64,000 nt of DNA, from positions 9,135,738 to 9,199,737 of the forward strand of contig NZ_LR593886.1 of NCBI RefSeq assembly GCF_901538265.1, in the 5' to 3' direction. Under the pieces are notes generated by a model. It was not told where the DNA came from, made no database searches, and saw only the letters and a program-made list of their open reading frames with translations. The position numbers were made by a program, and so were the translations under genes. This DNA is from Gemmata massiliana (GTDB lineage: Bacteria; Planctomycetota; Planctomycetia; Gemmatales; Gemmataceae). Of this stretch, positions 43,198 to 51,854 are shown piece by piece. How positions within the stretch are numbered: position 1 is the stretch's first letter; each line of letters begins with the position of its first letter.

Positions 43198-45023
43198 TTG
43201 AGCTGCAACCCCTTGGCCAGGTCTTCGACCGCTTTGGCACCGGCGGCGGTGTTCGCGGCCACAGTTTCGGTCGCTTTGAGCTGCTTCCGCGCCAGATTCT
43301 CGCCCCCGAACCGCTGTGACGCGGCAAACGCGGTGAACGAGCCGGACGAACCCGCGACCTTCGCGGCTTGCTGTGTGGCAGCGGCCTGTGCCGGCATGTT
43401 GGCCCCGATCGCGAGCGCCGCGGCCGCGCCCCGGAGCCCCTCGACGGCTTTGGCCGCGGCCACCATATCGGCCAGTTCGTTACCGGCCTGGTCTCGCTCC
43501 GCGTCCGCCGCCCGAATCTCTTGCTGCCGAAACTTCAACCGGTCCTGTTGGGCCTTGGTGAGTTCTTCCTCTCGCTTCTTCTCCACGTAAGCGGCCGCGA
43601 GGGACCACTTGATAGCCTCCTGGGCGTTCTCCTTGAGCCCGGTGGCGAGATCCTTAAGCCCGGCCTGGCGCGCGGTCCCGGCCAGGATCGGGAACAGCTT
43701 GGTGACGGTGTCGGCGATGATGCGCACTACCCCCATCATCGCGCGCACGAGGATCAGTTCGAGCTGGTCCCCGAGATCCCGCCACCCGTCGAGGAATGTC
43801 ATCTTGAACCCGATCCACGTGTAAGTCAGCGTGTGGACCAGTTCGGCCCAAATGACCTCCAGCCCCTTGATCGCGATCTTGGCCGCGCCCATCAAATCCC
43901 CGCCGCCGAGCGCGGCCGTCAGCCCGCCCCACGTCTGCTTCACGGTATCGGCGACGCTCGCGAACCCGCTTTTGATCCATGCGAAGAACTCGGCCCCGGC
44001 CTCGGTCTGGGTCACGAACAGGTACCCGAGCCCGGCGAACGCGGCGACGACCAGGCCGATCGGAGATATCAACGCACCGATCACGACCGCGAACCCTTTC
44101 ACGAGCGATATCGCCACCCCGATGCCGGTCCCGATCGCGCTGAACGCCGCACCGAACGCCGCGATTCCCGCCCCGGCGGCGGCCGCGCCGAGCGCGATCT
44201 TGAGCACCAGCGCGAACGCCTCACGGTTGTTGCGGACAAAATCGGAGACCGGGCGGGCGTACTCGGACACCGCCTTGGCGATGTCCTTGACCACCGGCGC
44301 GATCGCCACGGCCACATCGGACAGGATCTTCTTGAGTTGGGCCACGGCCATCGTTTGTGCGCGGGTGGCCTCGCGCGCGGACTGCACGTCGGCCGCGCTC
44401 GTCTGGAACGCATCACCCAGGTTGCGGACCTCGTCGGCGCTCATCGACAGGAGCGGGATCAAGTTCTTCCCGGTGTCCTCGCCGACGGCTTTGAGCAGCA
44501 ACTGTACACGCTTGGCCGGGTCGGGCACCTGGCGCAGCGCGTCGAGGAGTGCGTAGAACCGGTCGGCCGTGTCCCCGCCGGAGAACGTCTCCGGTCCGCG
44601 CCCGAGATCCTGGAACAGCTTCTTCGCTTCCTCACCGGTCCCGGTCAGGGCGTCTTCGATGCGCTGGTTGAAGGTGACCACGCCCTCGGTCGCGTCCCGG
44701 ATGTCCGAGCCACCCGCGGCCATGATCCCGAACAGCCGGGACGCCTTCTCCGCGGAGATCCCGAACGCATCGGCCGTGTCTCCGATCTTCCCGAGGTCAC
44801 CGATCGAGTCGATCGCCGGTTTGAACGCGGCCGCGGTCGCGGTGCCCAGGCCCGCGAGCCCACCCCCGGCCTTCAGGAGCGTGCCCCCGAGCGCCTGGAG
44901 CCGACCCTTGAGCCGGTCCAGTGCCCGGTACACCCGGTTGTCCTCGGCGAACAACTCGACGAACGCGCGGCCCGCTCGGACCGCGCCCGCACCGGCGCCC
45001 GCCGCACTACTCAACCCGGGCAT
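43194..45023 (-). CDS. Phage tail tape-measure protein
   Basis: A 609-residue Ala/Gly-rich protein with long helices and a hydrophobic central region: AFELFAEDNRVYRALDRL-like start, then AAAAFKPAIDSIGDLGKIGD, FGISAEKASRLFGIMAAGGS, and membrane-like KIALGAAAAGAGIAAFGAAF and VVIGALISPIGLVVAAFAGL. This is the classic tape-measure pattern; its length sets the tail at roughly 90 nm if 1.5 angstrom per residue holds. It overlaps the chaperone frameshift product by 17 bases, as is usual. Confidence 0.88.
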   Translation of the reverse strand: MPGLSSAAGAGAGAVRAGRAFVELFAEDNRVYRALDRLKGRLQALGGTLLKAGGGLAGLGTATAAAFKPAIDSIGDLGKIGDTADAFGISAEKASRLFGIMAAGGSDIRDATEGVVTFNQRIEDALTGTGEEAKKLFQDLGRGPETFSGGDTADRFYALLDALRQVPDPAKRVQLLLKAVGEDTGKNLIPLLSMSADEVRNLGDAFQTSAADVQSAREATRAQTMAVAQLKKILSDVAVAIAPVVKDIAKAVSEYARPVSDFVRNNREAFALVLKIALGAAAAGAGIAAFGAAFSAIGTGIGVAISLVKGFAVVIGALISPIGLVVAAFAGLGYLFVTQTEAGAEFFAWIKSGFASVADTVKQTWGGLTAALGGGDLMGAAKIAIKGLEVIWAELVHTLTYTWIGFKMTFLDGWRDLGDQLELILVRAMMGVVRIIADTVTKLFPILAGTARQAGLKDLATGLKENAQEAIKWSLAAAYVEKKREEELTKAQQDRLKFRQQEIRAADAERDQAGNELADMVAAAKAVEGLRGAAAALAIGANMPAQAAATQQAAKVAGSSGSFTAFAASQRFGGENLARKQLKATETVAANTAAGAKAVEDLAKGLQLK

Positions 45024-45279
45024 GTCCCTTCCCCCCGAAGCACCGATCGAGCACCACCCACGCGAACCGGCTCTCCTCCGCGAGCTCCTCGGCGCTCTTC
45101 TTCCGCGGCGGCTCGGCCGGCGGGCGGAACGGACCGGGGATCATCTGGAGCGGATCGACCGCGCTCTTTTGCATCCCGTTACGGTTGATCGCCCAGGAGT
45201 TCATGACGGCCGCACGGAGCCAGTCGGACCGCTGGCGCGCCAGGGCCATCGGGACCAGTTCCCGGAGCGTCAGCCCGCG
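45007..45279 (-). CDS. Tail chaperone T-part, reached by likely -1 frameshift
   Basis: This frame has no ATG/GTG start near its beginning and continues the upstream gene in the -1 frame: RGLTLRELVPMALARQRSDW, NSWAINRNGMQKSAVDPLQM and a Lys/Glu-rich end. It is the T domain of a lambda G/GT-type tail assembly chaperone pair. The candidate slip site is C-CCC-GCG (minus strand) at 45276-45282, two codons before the G stop. Fusion would give about 235 residues. Confidence 0.6.
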   Translation of the reverse strand, partial: RGLTLRELVPMALARQRSDWLRAAVMNSWAINRNGMQKSAVDPLQMIPGPFRPPAEPPRKKSAEELAEESRFAWVVLDRCFGGKGHARVE

Positions 45280-45713
45280 GGGATCACATCCGACGATTCC
45301 GGCGCACTCGTAGGCGACGGCGAGCCCGTCGTGGTCAGCATCGCGATCGCCCGGTCCTCCGCCGCCGTCACCGTCTTCGCCCAGTTGTCCCGGAGCGCCC
45401 GCGCGATCCGGGACCGTGGGAAAAAATCGGCCACCGCGATCGCGAGGGCGTTGCCCGCGTCCTCCAGGGTGTCGCCCCCGAATCGGTACCCGAACGCTTC
45501 GGGCGTGACGCCCCGCTCTTTGGCTTGTGGGGCGCACAGCACCCAGAGGACCTCGACGAACTTCCCGTCGTTCGAGAAGATCGCCTCCACCCACGCCGCG
45601 TCCTTTGAGGAGATCGCGAGATTGATGTCCGTGTCGCGCTTCACGTCGGCCACGCTGCCGACCGTGAGCACGAGCTGCCACTCGTCGCCCTTGATGTCCT
45701 TGAACGATGCCAT
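45270..45713 (-). CDS. Tail assembly chaperone (G-type)
   Basis: A 147-residue protein, MASFKDIKGDEWQLVLTVGS, with a central KFVEVLWVLCAPQAKERGVT and alpha-helical ADFFPRSRIARALRDNWAKT. Position upstream of the tape measure and the frame overlap with the following gene mark it as the G-type chaperone that coats the tape measure during tail assembly. Its stop TGA is at 45270-45272. Confidence 0.75.
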   Translation of the reverse strand: MASFKDIKGDEWQLVLTVGSVADVKRDTDINLAISSKDAAWVEAIFSNDGKFVEVLWVLCAPQAKERGVTPEAFGYRFGGDTLEDAGNALAIAVADFFPRSRIARALRDNWAKTVTAAEDRAIAMLTTTGSPSPTSAPESSDVIPAG

Positions 45714-45722
45714 TTGGCCACC

Positions 45723-46667
45723 TCACGGGGAATCGAAATCGGGAGTCACCACGAGCTTGCACGGGACCACGGGCTTGCCCCCGCCCGAGACCGTGACGCG
45801 GACCGCGAAGTTGTAGACCGCGCCGGCCGTGCCCCCGTCGATGAAGAACTTGACGCCCCGGCCGCTCGGGATTCGATCGAACTCGGCGTCGAGCACGATC
45901 AGGCCGGAGATCGTGAGCCCGGTCGGGCCGCCCGCGGGGAGCAGCTCCGGGGCCGCGAGCGCTTCGCCGGCGACGACCTCGGGCGTCTCGGCCAGGGACA
46001 CGGCGAACCACCGGGGCTCGCTCGCGGGCTTGGTCAGGGTCGCGGGCGGGATGCGGGTCGCGCTCACCGGTCGGTACCTCCACACCCGGCCCCAGCTCGA
46101 AGCCGGGCGCCGGAACACGCGCGCCCAGGACCACCCGGGGCGGCGCCACGTGCCCCCCGGCGTCCCGGGTTCGGGCTCGGGCGGGGCCACGAACCGGAGC
46201 GGTCCCGGGATCGGCCCCGTGCGAACGAAGAACGGCCGAGCGAACGCGACCCGGGCCACGAGCACCGGGAGCGGGCGCCGAACCGCCGGTACGATCGCTC
46301 GCGCCGGCCGGCTCACGAGCGCCCGGCCGATGACCGGTGCGCTTCGCCGGGGCGCGATCACGAGTACCGCCGGCGGGCGCTTCGCAACGATTGCCGTGGC
46401 GAGCTTCGCGGGCCGGCCGACGGCACCGCGCCCGACGAGCGCCCGGCGCACCGGCGCCACGACGAGCGGGCGCACCGGGGGCCGCGGGATCGGCACCGTG
46501 ACCACTCGGAACGGGCGCCCGACGAGCGCCCTGGCAACCGGCCCCGGCACGGGCCGGGGCTGTGCCACGAGCACCCGTGGCACCGGGCGCAAAACGACGG
46601 TCGCCGCTCGCCGGGGCTCCCCGATGAACGGTCGGCGGCGCCGAACGGCTGCGATCGTCCGGGACAC
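45723..46667 (-). CDS. Repeat-rich basic virion protein with C-terminal fibre-like domain
   Basis: A 314-residue protein. Residues 1-150 are low-complexity Arg/Pro/Val/Ala repeats (RRALVGRGAVGRPAKLATAI, ALVSRPARAIVPAVRRPLPV), including several RALVxRP units. The C-terminal 110 residues (GLTISGLIVLDAEFDRIPSG, VKFFIDGGTAGAVYNFAVRV) form a beta-sandwich-like domain seen in small phage fibre or decoration proteins. Such a basic half could bind nucleic acid or an acidic surface. Function is unknown. Confidence 0.55.
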   Translation of the reverse strand: MSRTIAAVRRRRPFIGEPRRAATVVLRPVPRVLVAQPRPVPGPVARALVGRPFRVVTVPIPRPPVRPLVVAPVRRALVGRGAVGRPAKLATAIVAKRPPAVLVIAPRRSAPVIGRALVSRPARAIVPAVRRPLPVLVARVAFARPFFVRTGPIPGPLRFVAPPEPEPGTPGGTWRRPGWSWARVFRRPASSWGRVWRYRPVSATRIPPATLTKPASEPRWFAVSLAETPEVVAGEALAAPELLPAGGPTGLTISGLIVLDAEFDRIPSGRGVKFFIDGGTAGAVYNFAVRVTVSGGGKPVVPCKLVVTPDFDSP

Positions 46668-46670
46668 GGG

Positions 46671-47129
46671 TTACTCTTCGTAGGTCGCCTGCACCGCAAC
46701 GGTCGGGGTGCCGGTCGAGGTACATTCGATGTTCAGTGCCGAACCGCCCGGCACCCGGATCTCCATCCCCGGCGGGAGGAACTCGATCACGCCCGACTGG
46801 TCCGGCACTTCCCACAGGAGCCCGGTGTCGGTCGGGGTGGTCGGCTCGACGGTCGCGTTCGCGCCCGCGGTCGCCTGGAGCGTCTCGCTGTCGCTCGAAT
46901 CGTTCTTCCCGGGCGCCGCCGCGCTCAGGGTGCCGAAGTTCGCGGTCGAGCGCGTGGCCCGCACCTTGACCGGCACCCCCGTTCCACCCGCCGCGGCCTT
47001 CCCGAACAGGCGCAGGCTCTTGATGAGCACGCGCTGGTTCGCGGGCGCCTTGATCTGCAAGATCGTCTTCGCGGTGTTCGCCACGAGCGCGACCTCACCG
47101 CTGTTCACGTGCGCGACAATTCCGGCCAT
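46671..47129 (-). CDS. Hypothetical virion protein
   Basis: A 152-residue beta-rich protein: MAGIVAHVNSGEVALVANTA, LLWEVPDQSGVIEFLPPGME and NIECTSTGTPTVAVQATYEE. It resembles small decoration or tail-fold proteins. No family is recognised. Confidence 0.5.
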   Translation of the reverse strand: MAGIVAHVNSGEVALVANTAKTILQIKAPANQRVLIKSLRLFGKAAAGGTGVPVKVRATRSTANFGTLSAAAPGKNDSSDSETLQATAGANATVEPTTPTDTGLLWEVPDQSGVIEFLPPGMEIRVPGGSALNIECTSTGTPTVAVQATYEE

Positions 47130-47133
47130 TTCT

Positions 47134-48289
47134 TTACCCCACGAGGGACCATGTGTTGGGCGTGAGTGCGCGAACGGGACCGCCCGAACCCCCGCCCGAC
47201 GGTGCGCTCGGAATCGCGCCGACGTCCGCCCCGCCGGTTCCGCCCCCGCGCAACAGGGCGCCGCCGCCCGCCGTGGCGTTGGGTGCCCAGTCCTCGGACG
47301 CGGAATTGGTGAACGGGTCCACTGTGAGCACCTTGGCGCCCGATTCGCTCGTCAGTCCCACGGGCGGCCCGGACGAGTTGGACCCGTAAGCGTTGTTCGA
47401 GCACTCGCCCCAGAGGACCGAGCCGCCACCCGAGCCGCTCAAATTGATGGGGTACCCGGTGTTCCCCCCAGAACGCGCAGTCCGAACAGAACAGGCCGAA
47501 GTTCCCGGTCGTGAACGTGAACGTGATCCCGTCCGAGCCGTTGCCCTCGAACGTGCAGTTGTAGATCGACATCATGACCCCGGTCCGCCCCTGGACCGGG
47601 AAGCTAACGCCGCTCCCGACGTTGCCGCTGAACACGCACCGGCGGAACTGGGCGCTCGTGAGTACGTTGGCCCCAATGTCGAACCCGTGCGACCCGTTAT
47701 CGAGGAACCGGCAGTCCTCAATGAGCGCGCTCGACACGATCGAAGCCGAGTTCACCCCGACGCCAACTGAGTTGCGGATCGTGAGTCGGCGGGCGCGGGC
47801 GATTTGGAGCCGGGCACCGGAGTTGTACCCGACCGCACCACCAACGATTTCCACCTTTTCCAACACCACGTTTCCGGCCACCGACCCGGTCCCCGTCACC
47901 CCGAGTATCCCGCTCCCGCGCGTCGTCGCGGTGCTCGATATCTTCAGGGACCGCAGCGCCAGGTAAGCGACCGCGGTACCGGCTTGGTACGTGAGCAGGG
48001 AAACCGAATTGGTGCTGCTCGTAATGAGCGGCGCGGCCGACGTCTCGGGTGCGTCACCCGGGGTCGTTACGTACCCCTCAATGATCGTTGGCCCGGCGCG
48101 CGTGGCGCCGCACTGCGCGGCCGTGATAGCGGCCGTGGTGGTGAGCGTGTACGTGCCGGCCTTGACGTAGAGCCGATCGCCGGCCGTTAAGAGCGCGATC
48201 CCGGCCGCGAGGGTCTGTTTGGCCGCACCGGTGCTCGTGCCCGGGTTGGCATCACTCCCGCCGGTCGCGTCGACGTAGTAGTCGGCCAC
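47134..48289 (-). CDS. Right-handed beta-helix tail-spike-like protein, frameshifted
   Basis: The first frame begins MADYYVDATGGSDANPGTST and DRLYVKAGTYTL, the typical opening of pectate-lyase-like beta-helix proteins, then repeats such as RRLTIRNSVGVGVNSASIVS and SALIEDCRFLDNGSHGFDIG. At a run of six G (minus strand) near 47470 the sequence switches frame, and continues as NTGYPINLSGSGGGSVLWGE to 47134. Joined length is about 385 residues. Phage proteins of this kind bind or cleave surface polysaccharide. The homopolymer switch could be real, programmed or a sequencing error. Confidence 0.6.
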
Positions 48290-48292
48290 GGA

Positions 48293-48667
48293 TCACCCCA
48301 CCAGTTGCGCGCGCGGGTTGACCGCGATCTTCCGGACCAGGGGGCCGAGCTGGTCGTTCGCGGCGATCATCTGCTTCACGACCACCAACACGCGCAACAG
48401 CGCGATGACGTCGTGGTTCGTGAGCTGCACCCGCGCGTCGGTGTCACTCCCGGTGATGCCCTGTGCGGTCACGCCCTGATAGTCGCTGGGGTCCCACGGC
48501 TCGGCCCGCATGAGCGCCGCGTCCGTGGTCCCGAGGACCGCGGCGAGCCCCTGACCCGTTACTGCGTCGAGGGCCGCCGTCGGCAGCGTGAGGAGCCCCG
48601 CGAGCAGGTCCGCGGTGATGCGGATCGTCTCGTTCGTGAACTTCAGCAGGACCGGGTTATCGATCAT
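48293..48667 (-). CDS. Hypothetical small phage protein
   Basis: A 124-residue protein, MIDNPVLLKFTNETIRITAD, LLAGLLTLPTAALDAVTGQG and ALLRVLVVVKQMIAANDQLG. It is mainly helical with hydrophobic stretches. No family recognised. Confidence 0.5.
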   Translation of the reverse strand: MIDNPVLLKFTNETIRITADLLAGLLTLPTAALDAVTGQGLAAVLGTTDAALMRAEPWDPSDYQGVTAQGITGSDTDARVQLTNHDVIALLRVLVVVKQMIAANDQLGPLVRKIAVNPRAQLVG

Positions 48668-48686
48668 CGGTGCGCTCCTGGTGGAA

Positions 48687-49031
48687 TCACGCCCGCGGTT
48701 TCGTCCCGCGGTTCTCCTTGCGCCGCATGTCCCGCTTCGCGGGTTGGTCCCAGTCCGCGGGCAACGGGGCCGGGGCCTCGACGAAGTCGCTGATCACCGG
48801 GTCGCGGTCCATCGCCTGCGACGGGTCGCGGACCCACCCCAGCCCGCGCGCGACGCGCAGGATCTCGACGTAGCTCGGGAACTTGGCCCCGGTCTCGCGC
48901 TGGTACCGCTCGACTTCCTTCATGAACTCCAGTTCGTCGGCGCTGTAGTCCGAGCCGACGAGCGTTTCCTCGAACTGCACGAGCCGGGCGCGCGTGGCCC
49001 CGCGGCGCTTCTTCTGTGGCGGGCGTCTCAT
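48687..49031 (-). CDS. Hypothetical phage protein
   Basis: A 114-residue basic protein (MRRPPQKKRRGATRARLVQF, EFMKEVERYQRETGAKFPSY, PSQAMDRDPVISDFVEAPAP) with a helical centre. It overlaps the upstream gene by four bases. No family recognised. Confidence 0.5.
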   Translation of the reverse strand: MRRPPQKKRRGATRARLVQFEETLVGSDYSADELEFMKEVERYQRETGAKFPSYVEILRVARGLGWVRDPSQAMDRDPVISDFVEAPAPLPADWDQPAKRDMRRKENRGTKPRA

Positions 49032-49528
49032 CGGATCGCGTCCTTGAACATTTGGGGCGCCTTGGGCAACTCCGCGTGGTACGCCGGCCCCATGTACGGG
49101 CGCGGGCGGTACACCAGGTTCCCGTCGAGCACCACGCGCGTCTTGCCCTTCGAGACGAACCGGCCCTGGGCGTTACGGCCCGGCGTGTTCGTGATCCAGA
49201 TCTCGCGTCCGTTGCCCGGGACGATCCCGCCCTTCTCCAGCAACTCCGGGACACCGTTCGGCTTGCTCATCGGGACCGGGCCAATCACGACCGACTTCGC
49301 GGCCGGGTCGAACGCGAACAGGATGCCCTTGCGGAGCAACCCCAGGTGCGAGTTCGGCGGGCTCCCCGGGTCGCTCACGCCCTTCTTCTTCTTGATCGAG
49401 GTCCGGGCGCGCTGGCGGACGAACGCCCCGAACTTCGAGAGCGCGCGGCGCGTGCCGCGGTCCACCGCGCTCCGCACCTCGGCGCGGTCGAAGAAGAACC
49501 GGGAGTACGCCTTGATGTCGAGCGGCAC
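49028..49528 (-). CDS. HK97 gp10-like head-tail/minor tail protein
   Basis: A 166-residue protein: FFFDRAEVRSAVDRGTRRAL, then SKFGAFVRQRARTSIKKKKG and the loop PGSPPNSHLGLLRKGILFAF, with an Arg/Lys-rich N-terminal half. This matches the HK97 gp10 / Mu gpG-type tail completion proteins that join neck and tail. It sits between the tail-tube and small helical genes, consistent with that role. Confidence 0.65.
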   Translation of the reverse strand: MPLDIKAYSRFFFDRAEVRSAVDRGTRRALSKFGAFVRQRARTSIKKKKGVSDPGSPPNSHLGLLRKGILFAFDPAAKSVVIGPVPMSKPNGVPELLEKGGIVPGNGREIWITNTPGRNAQGRFVSKGKTRVVLDGNLVYRPRPYMGPAYHAELPKAPQMFKDAIR

Positions 49529-49539
49529 GGGTCACCTCG

Positions 49540-50025
49540 TTAGCTGAACGAGGCCCCGCTCGCGCCCGGGATCGAGTACGTGAGGGCCGGGCCGGGGCCG
49601 ACCTTGACCGCCTTGGGCGCGTTGTCGGACGACGTCGGCATGAACGTGATCTCCGGGTACAGCGCGTTCGCCAGATCCTGGTTCTCGTTGGCGCTGAACA
49701 CCTGGCAGTCCACGCGCCACCCGCGCACCCCGACCTGCTCCTTCGGCCCGTCCAGGACGAGCAGGTCGATCACGTCGTCGGTGAGCAGCGCGTTCATGAA
49801 CGCCTCGTAGCTCGCGTTCCCGGGCTTCTTTTCCATGCGCCCGCTGAATTCCAAGCCGAGCAGCGACTTGGCCTGGAGCTTGATCCGGCTCGCGCGCGAG
49901 TTCGTCTCGGCCTGGTCCCAGGCCGGGTTGACCGCGAAGTTCTCGATGATCGCGGCCTCGGTCCAGTTCGGCGCGCCATACGAGCCGCCCGACCGCCAGT
50001 ACACTTTCGCGTTGATCGCTAGCAC
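49540..50025 (-). CDS. Tail tube (major tail) protein
   Basis: A 161-residue protein, MLAINAKVYWRSGGSYGAPN, AIIENFAVNPAWDQAETNSR, LQAKSLLGLEFSGRMEKKPG and LLVLDGPKEQVGVRGWRVDC. Beta-rich with an N-terminal immunoglobulin-like pattern common in tail-tube proteins. It follows the tail terminator-like gene and precedes the gp10-like gene in the transcription order. Confidence 0.65.
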   Translation of the reverse strand: MLAINAKVYWRSGGSYGAPNWTEAAIIENFAVNPAWDQAETNSRASRIKLQAKSLLGLEFSGRMEKKPGNASYEAFMNALLTDDVIDLLVLDGPKEQVGVRGWRVDCQVFSANENQDLANALYPEITFMPTSSDNAPKAVKVGPGPALTYSIPGASGASFS

Positions 50026-50026
50026 G

Positions 50027-50500
50027 TCACGCCTCCACCTGTTCCCGGTACAGCACGGTCAGGACCGAGAGGAACAGCTTCCGCTCGGCCAGTTCTTCGA
50101 GGTCGTACACCGTGGTGCATTCGGCGGTCTGCGGGTACAGCCCGGACCCCGGTTGCCCCTCGACCGCCAGCAGGTTCTCGGCCCGCACGCCCCCGATCGC
50201 GTTGAGCAGCCCCTCGCACCACCCCACCAGCCCGTCGATCCAACTGGCCCCGATCGGCCCGTCGTCGGGGTACAGCTCGGCGACCACGATCACGATCGAG
50301 TAATCGTTCTGGTCCGAGAGCCGACTCACCGGGCCGCCCGCGTAGGTGCTCGGGAACACCTGCACCCGGCGCCCCTTCAGCGCAGCCGTGTCGAGGTCGA
50401 TCTCCCACGGCCCGATGACCTCGTCCGGCGCGGCCGGCTTCCACCAGGCCGCGATCCGCTCGACCACCGCGTCCCGCACCTCGACGATCCGCGCGGCCAT
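50027..50500 (-). CDS. Tail terminator-like protein
   Basis: A 157-residue protein with an N-terminal helix MAARIVEVRDAVVERIAAWW, a beta-rich centre (YSIVIVVAELYPDDGPIGAS), and a helix at GLLNAIGGVRAENL. This resembles lambda gpU-type tail terminators in size and position, just upstream of the tail tube. Assignment rests mainly on synteny. Confidence 0.5.
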   Translation of the reverse strand: MAARIVEVRDAVVERIAAWWKPAAPDEVIGPWEIDLDTAALKGRRVQVFPSTYAGGPVSRLSDQNDYSIVIVVAELYPDDGPIGASWIDGLVGWCEGLLNAIGGVRAENLLAVEGQPGSGLYPQTAECTTVYDLEELAERKLFLSVLTVLYREQVEA

Positions 50501-50501
50501 G

Positions 50502-50879
50502 TCACGCCGTCCCCTTGTGCTTGCAGTGGACCCGGAACAGGGTGCGGTCCGGGTCGCTGTAGCGCCACTCCGGTTCGCCCGTGGCCGGCGGGAGCACCTC
50601 GAACTTCTGCGTTACCCCGTCGACCACGTGCTCGACCACGTCGCCCTTCTTCGGTTCCCACGGCAACTCGGCCTTCGGGATCAGGTAATCGCGGTCCCCG
50701 AACACGACCGCGGCCCCGCCCGCGTTGGCGAGCCGCGTGGCCACCGTGCGCCCGAGCCACGCCTTACCGGTCAGGTCGATGCGCTCGGCCAATCGCACGT
50801 AGGTGAGCGCGCCGTCGGGAGCGTTCGCGGCCCGCAGGCGCCCGATCAGGGCCGCTTGTCCGCGGCTGGCCCGGCTCAC
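50502..50879 (-). CDS. Hypothetical head-tail joining protein
   Basis: A 125-residue protein from a GTG start overlapping the upstream stop (GTGA at 50876-50879): VSRASRGQAALIGRLRAANA, LTYVRLAERIDLTGKAWLGR and VFGDRDYLIPKAELPWEPKK. It has a mixed alpha/beta pattern. Position next to the tail terminator suggests neck formation. Confidence 0.5.
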   Translation of the reverse strand: MSRASRGQAALIGRLRAANAPDGALTYVRLAERIDLTGKAWLGRTVATRLANAGGAAVVFGDRDYLIPKAELPWEPKKGDVVEHVVDGVTQKFEVLPPATGEPEWRYSDPDRTLFRVHCKHKGTA

Positions 50880-51322
50880 GACGTCATGTCCTGGAGCACG
50901 CGGATCTGCACATTCGCAGCCAGCGTGGTGCTCGGGTTGGTCACGTAGATCGACGCGGCCACGTCGGTCGTGATCGGGTTCGCGAGCCCGCACCCGAGGT
51001 ACCACACGTAGGGCTTGTTCGCGCCGATCGTGAGCGTGTTCCCCGGGCTCGTCCCGCTGTTCGTCTCGATCGTGACGTTCTGGTCGCTCAGGATGTACAG
51101 CGACTGGATCTTGTCCGCGTCCAGGTCGATGTCGGCGCGCAGGTCGGTCGTGTTCGCCGGGACCGTCAGGTCCAGGTTCGTTTCCCCGTTGGCGGTGACC
51201 GTGACCACGTTGGTGATGGCCTCCCCGTTGCGCGCCCACGAGAGCGTCAGCGAGTGGCTGATTCCGGGTGCGAGCGCCAGGAGCGCCACGGTCGCGATCA
51301 GGAGTACGGTCATGGGTCTCAC
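50876..51322 (-). CDS. Secreted or virion beta-rich protein
   Basis: A 148-residue protein with a hydrophobic N-terminus (MTVLLIATVALLALAPGISH) like a signal peptide, then alternating beta strands (TVTANGETNLDLTVPANTTD, DADKIQSLYILSDQNVTIET, TIGANKPYVWYLGCGLANPI). Such proteins in other phage clusters decorate the capsid; the apparent signal peptide makes this less certain. Confidence 0.5.
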   Translation of the reverse strand: MRPMTVLLIATVALLALAPGISHSLTLSWARNGEAITNVVTVTANGETNLDLTVPANTTDLRADIDLDADKIQSLYILSDQNVTIETNSGTSPGNTLTIGANKPYVWYLGCGLANPITTDVAASIYVTNPSTTLAANVQIRVLQDMTS

Positions 51323-51402
51323 CGGTTCGGGGTGTCAAGGGAACGGGCGGTGTACGGGCCGGGCGGGGGAGCGAGCGAATCTCCCCCGCCGGCGGAAGGC
51401 CG

Positions 51403-51744
51403 TTACGCGCTCGGGTCGTGGCGCACGAGGCACGTGGACCCGTTCCCGCTGCACGCGGTCACGGTGACCCCGAAGATCTTGTTGGTCGAGGCCGTGAGGG
51501 TGACCTTCTTGGCCGCGGCGTCCCAGTACACCTTCTTGTCCGCGGCGATGATCCCGTCCCCGGTCATCAGGTACACCCCGCCCTCGCCGGCCAGCGCGCC
51601 CAGGGCGCCGTCGGGGATGTCCCGGTGCGCCACGCGCGGGGTGTCGTTGGTGACGACCACGGTGCCCGCGAGGACCGCGGCCCCGGACGGGGTGTGGTCC
51701 ACCATGAGCGGGTTACCCGAGGAGAACTGTGCGTCGTATGGCAT
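51403..51744 (-). CDS. DUF2190 capsid decoration-type protein
   Basis: A 113-residue protein: GAAVLAGTVVVTNDTPRVAH, RDIPDGALGALAGEGGVYLM and ADKKVYWDAAAKKVTLTAST. It fits DUF2190, small beta-rich capsid cement proteins encoded next to the major capsid. It lies shortly downstream of the capsid gene in transcription order. Confidence 0.75.
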   Translation of the reverse strand: MPYDAQFSSGNPLMVDHTPSGAAVLAGTVVVTNDTPRVAHRDIPDGALGALAGEGGVYLMTGDGIIAADKKVYWDAAAKKVTLTASTNKIFGVTVTACSGNGSTCLVRHDPSA

Positions 51745-51775
51745 CGATCGGCCCTCTGCGCGGTTAAAAACAAGC

Positions 51776-51842
51776 TGTCACGGCGGGAGTCGAACCCGCT
51801 CCTCCGGGGCGCGAGTCCCCCGGCGTGCTCCCCACACACCAC
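51776..51842 (-). tRNA. tRNA-like 3' half (T arm plus acceptor strand)
   Basis: On the minus strand the 110-base gap before the DUF2190 gene has GCGGG-TTCGACT-CCCGC, a perfect T arm, followed by CGTGACA. A stem with CCGGGG and CCCCGG lies before it in the anticodon-arm position, but its loop lacks a proper anticodon layout. A matching 5' acceptor strand (TGTCACG) was not found. It is a degenerate tRNA-like element inside the capsid operon, not a functional tRNA. Confidence 0.3.
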
Positions 51843-51854
51843 GCGCCAGTACCG

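Noticed and set aside
43368..45188. Long plus-strand frame of 606 codons
   Set aside because: Antisense to the tape-measure gene, Arg/Gly-rich, no motif.
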